From contig JAQVEU010000027.1 of NCBI GenBank assembly GCA_028697565.1, positions 1 through 8,486 of the forward strand: a DNA stretch of 8,486 nt. The letters are read 5' to 3'. Numbering within the stretch: the first letter of the stretch is position 1; each line of letters begins with the position of its first letter. Below, piece by piece: positions 5,580 through 8,486 of the stretch. This stretch comes from Candidatus Ratteibacteria bacterium (GTDB taxonomy: Bacteria; Ratteibacteria; UBA8468; B48-G9; JAFGKM01). The position numbers and the translations under genes are program-made. The notes beneath the pieces are model-generated. The model was not told the DNA's origin and did no database searches. It worked only from the letters and a program-made list of their open reading frames with translations.

Positions 5580-6318
5580 GTATAAGAGATGCTGCCTTTT
5601 TACCAGAGAGAAGCATTCCACCAAATATAGCACCCATCCTGTGAGAACCAGCGACAGCATTGGCAGCCATACCACATACAAACAGTCCAGGATATACCTC
5701 TTTGGTATTTTCAGTAAGGGCTGACTCACCTTTTTCTGCCCACATTGATTTTTCACCTATTACCTTAAAGTCCTCTCCTAATTTCCTTTCTACTATTCTG
5801 CATACTTCGCTGTCATGGCCTGTGGCATCCACAACCGCCTTTGCTTTTACTCCCAGTGGGTCAACATGTAGATGCGCAATATCCACAGCAGTCCAGTTTA
5901 AAACAACACCGGTTATCATTTTTTCTCTGATAATAACATCTTCCACACTGATAAGGTTGAATATCTTTGCCCCTGCCTTTATTGTTTTAAAGGTAAAGGC
6001 AGATATGGTTTCTATTGCATCAGCAGTATAAAGTTTTTCTGAGTATTTTTTAAGTCGTACTCCAAACTCTTTCATTATCTCCCTTGCCTCTTCCTGAACA
6101 ACTATTCTGTTAAACATCATACCACCGCCAGGCATCCCACCACCTATTTTAAGGTGTCGCTCAAAAATAGCAACCTTTTTTCCTGCTGATGCAAGGTAAT
6201 AGGCACATATCAGTCCTGAAGGACCTGCACCTACTATGGCAACATCCACATCAAGATAGGAAATAAGTTCCTTTATATATGTTTCAATAATTGCCTTTGA
6301 AATAATCTGTTCTTCCAT
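5566..6318 (-). CDS. thi4: Thi4-type thiazole synthase, sulfide-dependent (His) form
   Basis: A 250-residue enzyme that builds the adenylated thiazole half of thiamine from NAD, glycine and sulfur. VDVAIVGAGPSG (about 24-35) is the dinucleotide-binding loop, with E53 ending the second strand, followed by the Thi4 signature GGGMPGGGMMFNRIVVQEEA. The C-terminus has YPGLFVCGMAANAVAG and HRMGAIFGGML. The yeast enzyme gives up sulfur from a cysteine before MDP; here the matching site is H151 in HLHVDPLGV, as in archaeal and anaerobic Thi4s that use free sulfide with iron and act catalytically. The length is typical. The ribosome site AAGGAGAG is about eight bases from ATG 6318. It lies 38 bases behind the flavodoxin gene and is likely co-transcribed. 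No TPP riboswitch was recognised upstream. Confidence 0.93.
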   Translation of the reverse strand: MEEQIISKAIIETYIKELISYLDVDVAIVGAGPSGLICAYYLASAGKKVAIFERHLKIGGGMPGGGMMFNRIVVQEEAREIMKEFGVRLKKYSEKLYTADAIETISAFTFKTIKAGAKIFNLISVEDVIIREKMITGVVLNWTAVDIAHLHVDPLGVKAKAVVDATGHDSEVCRIVERKLGEDFKVIGEKSMWAEKGESALTENTKEVYPGLFVCGMAANAVAGSHRMGAIFGGMLLSGKKAASLILGKL

Positions 6319-6356
6319 TGTGATGCTCTCCTTTGTATTAAAACTGTTTTATGTTG

Positions 6357-6833
6357 TCAGAGATATAGTTTTTTCACAAGTTTTGCAACCCGTTGTCCCA
6401 GCCGTCTACATTCTCTTTCAACTCTGGTGTCAGGTGTTCCTATAGATACAACACCATAGTGTCCACCTAAAGGGTCCCCCTGTATAACCATACCGTGGAT
6501 TAAAAGGGCATTGAGTATATCAGTAATTGTTGTCTCATTTCCTCCGCCTATGTTTGCGGAAGAAGAAAATGCAGCACCTATTTTCCCATCTAATTTTCCG
6601 TGTATTGCAACACTTTTATCAAGAAATTCTTTTACAGGTGCTGCCATTGTGCCATAGTATGTAGGCGAGCCAATAATAATTCCATCTGCTGCAAGCATAT
6701 CTTCTATACCTGCCCCTTCCACATCCTTAACCTCAACATCCACTTCCTCTTCTTTTACTCCTGTCTCTATGAGATGTGCCATCTTTTTTGTGTTTCCTGT
6801 GGAAGAGTAATAAATAATGAGAACTTTGGACAT
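6357..6833 (-). CDS. Flavodoxin-family NAD(P)H oxidoreductase (WrbA-like)
   Basis: A 158-residue cytoplasmic FMN protein. YYSSTGNTKKMA (about 8-19) is the phosphate-binding loop, SPTYYGTMAAPVKEFLD the second FMN loop as in WrbA, and FSSSANIGGGNETT followed by LLIHGMVIQGDP the family's third block. It probably reduces quinones or carries electrons. The start at 6833 (MSKVLIIYYSS) is chosen over a longer frame from 6908 because a strong GGGAGG site stands just upstream, the protein then begins at the flavodoxin strand, and a good promoter lies inside the longer reading. It is followed 38 bases later by thi4, so it may supply reducing power or protect the iron of that oxygen-sensitive enzyme; this is inference. 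Confidence 0.88.
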   Translation of the reverse strand: MSKVLIIYYSSTGNTKKMAHLIETGVKEEEVDVEVKDVEGAGIEDMLAADGIIIGSPTYYGTMAAPVKEFLDKSVAIHGKLDGKIGAAFSSSANIGGGNETTITDILNALLIHGMVIQGDPLGGHYGVVSIGTPDTRVERECRRLGQRVAKLVKKLYL

Positions 6834-6888
6834 ATCTACCTCCCTTGTAGAGTTTATATAGTAAAGCACTTTTAAAACATATTCAAGT

Positions 6889-6916
6889 ATTATAAGATAT
6901 ATTGCCAATAAGACAA
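6889..6916 (-). promoter_or_regulatory. Promoter for the flavodoxin-thi4 transcript
   Basis: On the minus strand, TTGTCT (6911-6916), a 16-base spacer and a perfect TATAAT (6889-6894) lie upstream of the flavodoxin. The start would fall near 6882, giving a leader of about 49 bases with no obvious riboswitch. The region is shared with the divergent LysE-type gene. Confidence 0.5.
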
Positions 6917-6952
6917 AATGTAAATACTTATGGGAAAGCAGAAAAAACAGTG

Positions 6953-7582
6953 ATGAATACGAATTATATTTCTATTTTTTTAGTATCTTTTACAATTGCC
7001 CTTACAGGGGCACTGGCTCCAGGTCCTTTATTGACACTGGTTATAGCAAAGAGTTTAAGACAGGGAGTGAAGGCAGGACCAATTATTATAGCTGGTCACG
7101 CATTTTTAGAGATTATTATGGTATCTGTTTTAGTACTTGGACTTGGAAATATAATAGACAGTCCTATTATTATAAAAACAATATCTATAGCAGGTGCCTT
7201 AATCCTTCTTTGTTTCGGTATCAGAATCCTTTATTCTCTCTCAAATGTCTCTATAGATGTATCAGCGGATGATTATGGTTCTTCTGCTATGCTATTTTTT
7301 CAGGGTATAACAATTAGTATTGCCAATCCCTACTGGGTTATATGGTGGCTTACTTTGGGACTGGGACTGCTTCTTTCTGTTAGAGATTCTGGAATAAAAG
7401 GACTTTTATTCTTTTTCACAGGGCATATACTTGCGGACCTTTTATGGTATAGTTTTGTCTCTTATAGTATAGGAAAAAGCAAAAGGTTTATCTCACAGCA
7501 CATATATAGAACAATTCTTGTAGTATGTGCTTTGGCAATAATTCTATTCGGGGTATACTTTGGCATATCTGCCTTTATATAA
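6953..7582 (+). CDS. LysE/RhtB-type amino-acid or metabolite exporter
   Basis: A 209-residue inner-membrane protein with about six hydrophobic segments. LysE signatures are present: an early GALAPGPLLTLVIAKSLRQG followed by KAGPIIIAGHAFLE, and later GITISIANPYWVIWWLTLG. The family exports amino acids and related small molecules by proton exchange; the substrate cannot be told here. ATG 6953 was chosen over an upstream in-frame TTG at 6902. It matches the usual family start just before the first helix, and the longer version would add a hydrophilic tail overlapping the divergent promoter. The ribosome site is weak (GAAAAAACAG). It is divergent from the flavodoxin and ends only six bases from the converging LsrG-like gene. 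No terminator separates them. Confidence 0.85.
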   Translation: MNTNYISIFLVSFTIALTGALAPGPLLTLVIAKSLRQGVKAGPIIIAGHAFLEIIMVSVLVLGLGNIIDSPIIIKTISIAGALILLCFGIRILYSLSNVSIDVSADDYGSSAMLFFQGITISIANPYWVIWWLTLGLGLLLSVRDSGIKGLLFFFTGHILADLLWYSFVSYSIGKSKRFISQHIYRTILVVCALAIILFGVYFGISAFI

Positions 7583-7588
7583 TATATA

Positions 7589-7897
7589 TCACCAGAGAGA
7601 TTTATCAAGAGGGGCTATTACCTTATGTGGTATCCCTTTTCTTGGTTGTGCCATAAAGTTCTCAACTGTCTCCCGCCATTTGAGATAGTGTGGTGTGTTT
7701 TTGTGCGCTTTTGTCGCCTCTTCACTTTCATATGCCTCATATAAAGTAAAATGGCATGGGTCATCAAGACACTGAAGAACATCAAATCTGAGGTTGCCTT
7801 TTTCTTTAATACTGCCTTTGTGGTTTTCCAATGTTGCCTCTATAAATTCCTCTATCTTTTCCTTCTTTACATAGATTTCTACTACTGTTACTATCAT
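7589..7897 (-). CDS. ABM-domain protein, LsrG-like
   Basis: A 102-residue single antibiotic-biosynthesis-monooxygenase (ABM) fold, probably a small dimer in the cytoplasm. NHKGSIKEKGNLRFDVLQ, FTLYEAYESEEA and AHKNTPHY follow E. coli LsrG closely, which isomerises the phosphorylated autoinducer-2 product. By residue pattern it is nearer LsrG than YgiN quinol monooxygenase. No other lsr gene (kinase, transporter, aldolase) is in the window, so AI-2 breakdown is unproven, and many anaerobes keep lone homologues. The ribosome site GGAGGT is five bases before ATG 7897 and lies inside the last codons of the DUF2905 gene, so the two are expressed together. It converges with the LysE-type gene. Confidence 0.85.
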   Translation of the reverse strand: MIVTVVEIYVKKEKIEEFIEATLENHKGSIKEKGNLRFDVLQCLDDPCHFTLYEAYESEEATKAHKNTPHYLKWRETVENFMAQPRKGIPHKVIAPLDKSLW

Positions 7898-7900
7898 TAT

Positions 7901-8116
7901 TCACCTCCACCTAATTAGAGAAAAAATTAGTGTCAGGAGAAAACTTATAATAATACCTGTGGCAAGGGGAAAATAAAATGTAAAGTTTTCTTTTTGTATT
8001 ATTATATCTCCAGGTAATCTGCCAAGAGGTATTTTAATTCCCTTTTCTATAAGCACTGATACAGTGATGAGGATTATGCCCAAAATGAGTAGAAATTTTG
8101 CAAGATTATTTTCCAT
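7901..8116 (-). CDS. DUF2905 small membrane protein
   Basis: A 71-residue protein with two transmembrane segments (about 6-23 and 47-68). Between them is the hallmark short loop IPLGRLPGDI followed by a FTFYFPLATG-like turn. This is the DUF2905 pattern; its function is unknown. ATG 8116 has GAGGA upstream at a rather long spacing. It starts 17 bases after the Mut7-C gene and ends three bases before the LsrG-like start. Its last codons (RWR, stop) also form that gene's ribosome site. It lies in an apparent three-gene run on the minus strand. Confidence 0.85.
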   Translation of the reverse strand: MENNLAKFLLILGIILITVSVLIEKGIKIPLGRLPGDIIIQKENFTFYFPLATGIIISFLLTLIFSLIRWR

Positions 8117-8133
8117 TTTTATATCTTTCCTCT

Positions 8134-8486
8134 TTATTTTATAATTTTTTCAAGGGTTTTTCTGATATCCTTACAGTGGTCCCCTTCCCAGTATATTCTT
8201 TTACAGAAAGGGCACTGAGCAAATATATCTCTTGTGGAATAAACATATTCAGGAATAAACGTTTTCACCTCTTCCTTTTCTTTTGTTTCAAGAACTGCAT
8301 TACATATAGAACACCTGTTGAAAAGGTCTTTCTCCGATGGTTTAAGAGATAGTTTGCTGATAATCTCTTTTAACTGAGGCAATGTTCCTTCACTCTCAAT
8401 TAATACAACAACATCAGGATTTGAAAGTGCTAACTTTCTGTCCCTTGTGAGAATTATTCTTTCCTCTTTTTTCGCAGTCCTTAAAA
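8134..8486 (-). CDS. Mut7-C RNase-like protein with zinc ribbon, 5' part outside window
   Basis: The reading frame runs off the window edge, so the N-terminus is missing; about 116 residues remain. The first visible part (ERIILTRDRKLA, then VVVLIESEG) is the second half of a PIN-like Mut7-C nuclease domain, whose TRD aspartate is an expected metal ligand. A zinc ribbon follows, with cysteine pairs in RCSICNAV and QCPFCKRIYWEGDH, and the protein ends in a basic helix (IRKTLEKIIK). A TTG at 8382 is not the real start, because the domain clearly continues upstream. Mut7-C proteins are thought to be RNases; the substrate is unknown. It is the first gene of the run with DUF2905 and the LsrG-like gene as far as can be seen. 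Confidence 0.85.
   Translation of the reverse strand, partial: LRTAKKEERIILTRDRKLALSNPDVVVLIESEGTLPQLKEIISKLSLKPSEKDLFNRCSICNAVLETKEKEEVKTFIPEYVYSTRDIFAQCPFCKRIYWEGDHCKDIRKTLEKIIK

Noticed and set aside
5660..6031. 123-codon plus-strand frame opposite thi4
   Set aside because: It is antisense to a clearly assigned enzyme, has low-complexity Ser/Thr/Ala content and no ribosome site; it is a shadow of thi4.
6319..6356. TPP riboswitch upstream of thi4
   Set aside because: The gap is only 38 bases and lacks the conserved CUGAGA and ACCUGA-type elements; none was seen upstream of the flavodoxin either.
6834..6908. N-terminal extension of the flavodoxin from 6908
   Set aside because: The strong GGGAGG ribosome site and the flavodoxin first strand both point to ATG 6833.
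6902..6952. N-terminal extension of the LysE-type gene from TTG 6902
   Set aside because: It adds a hydrophilic tail not expected in the family and overlaps the divergent flavodoxin promoter; ATG 6953 fits better.

Overview
The window looks like an AT-rich chromosome segment from an anaerobic bacterium, probably from a little-studied or candidate phylum. Three things suggest this: good Shine-Dalgarno sites, a thiazole synthase of the anaerobic, sulfide-using type (His in place of the sulfur-donating Cys), and a redox flavodoxin. I cannot place it in a named phylum from sequence alone.

Left part (1-3288): loosely packed and apparently fluid. It opens with a GC-rich patch, a short imperfect tandem repeat and a wrecked IS481-type transposase that has lost its middle. 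Next come two tightly linked genes for exported proteins: a small OB-fold protein and a Tyr/Pro/Asn-rich NPYG-repeat protein. An orphan HicB-like antitoxin gene (minus strand) follows, bracketed by near-identical 20-base direct repeats. A PilZ-like gene then has a near-consensus promoter of its own. Two gene-poor stretches (1737-2245 and 2867-3288) hold little; the second carries a fragment resembling the GTGTD motif of adenosylcobinamide amidohydrolase (CbiZ).

Middle (3289-6833, all minus strand): read in transcription order, a WrbA-like flavodoxin, Thi4 thiazole synthase, an exported alkaline phosphatase and a SO_0444-type Cu/Zn efflux permease. The last two overlap by four bases (ATGA) and are probably translationally coupled. 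A candidate promoter across the end of thi4 may let the phosphatase/permease pair be transcribed separately.

Right part (6953-8486): a LysE-type exporter on the plus strand, divergent from the flavodoxin, meets tail-to-tail a minus-strand cluster of a Mut7-C RNase-like gene (cut by the window edge), a DUF2905 membrane protein and an LsrG-like ABM-fold enzyme.

No rRNA, tRNA, CRISPR array, complete insertion sequence or recognisable riboswitch was seen. The items most worth a second look are the OB-fold/NPYG exported pair, the phosphatase/metal-permease coupling and the His-type Thi4 beside a flavodoxin. I found no convincing new defence-like or multi-gene system.
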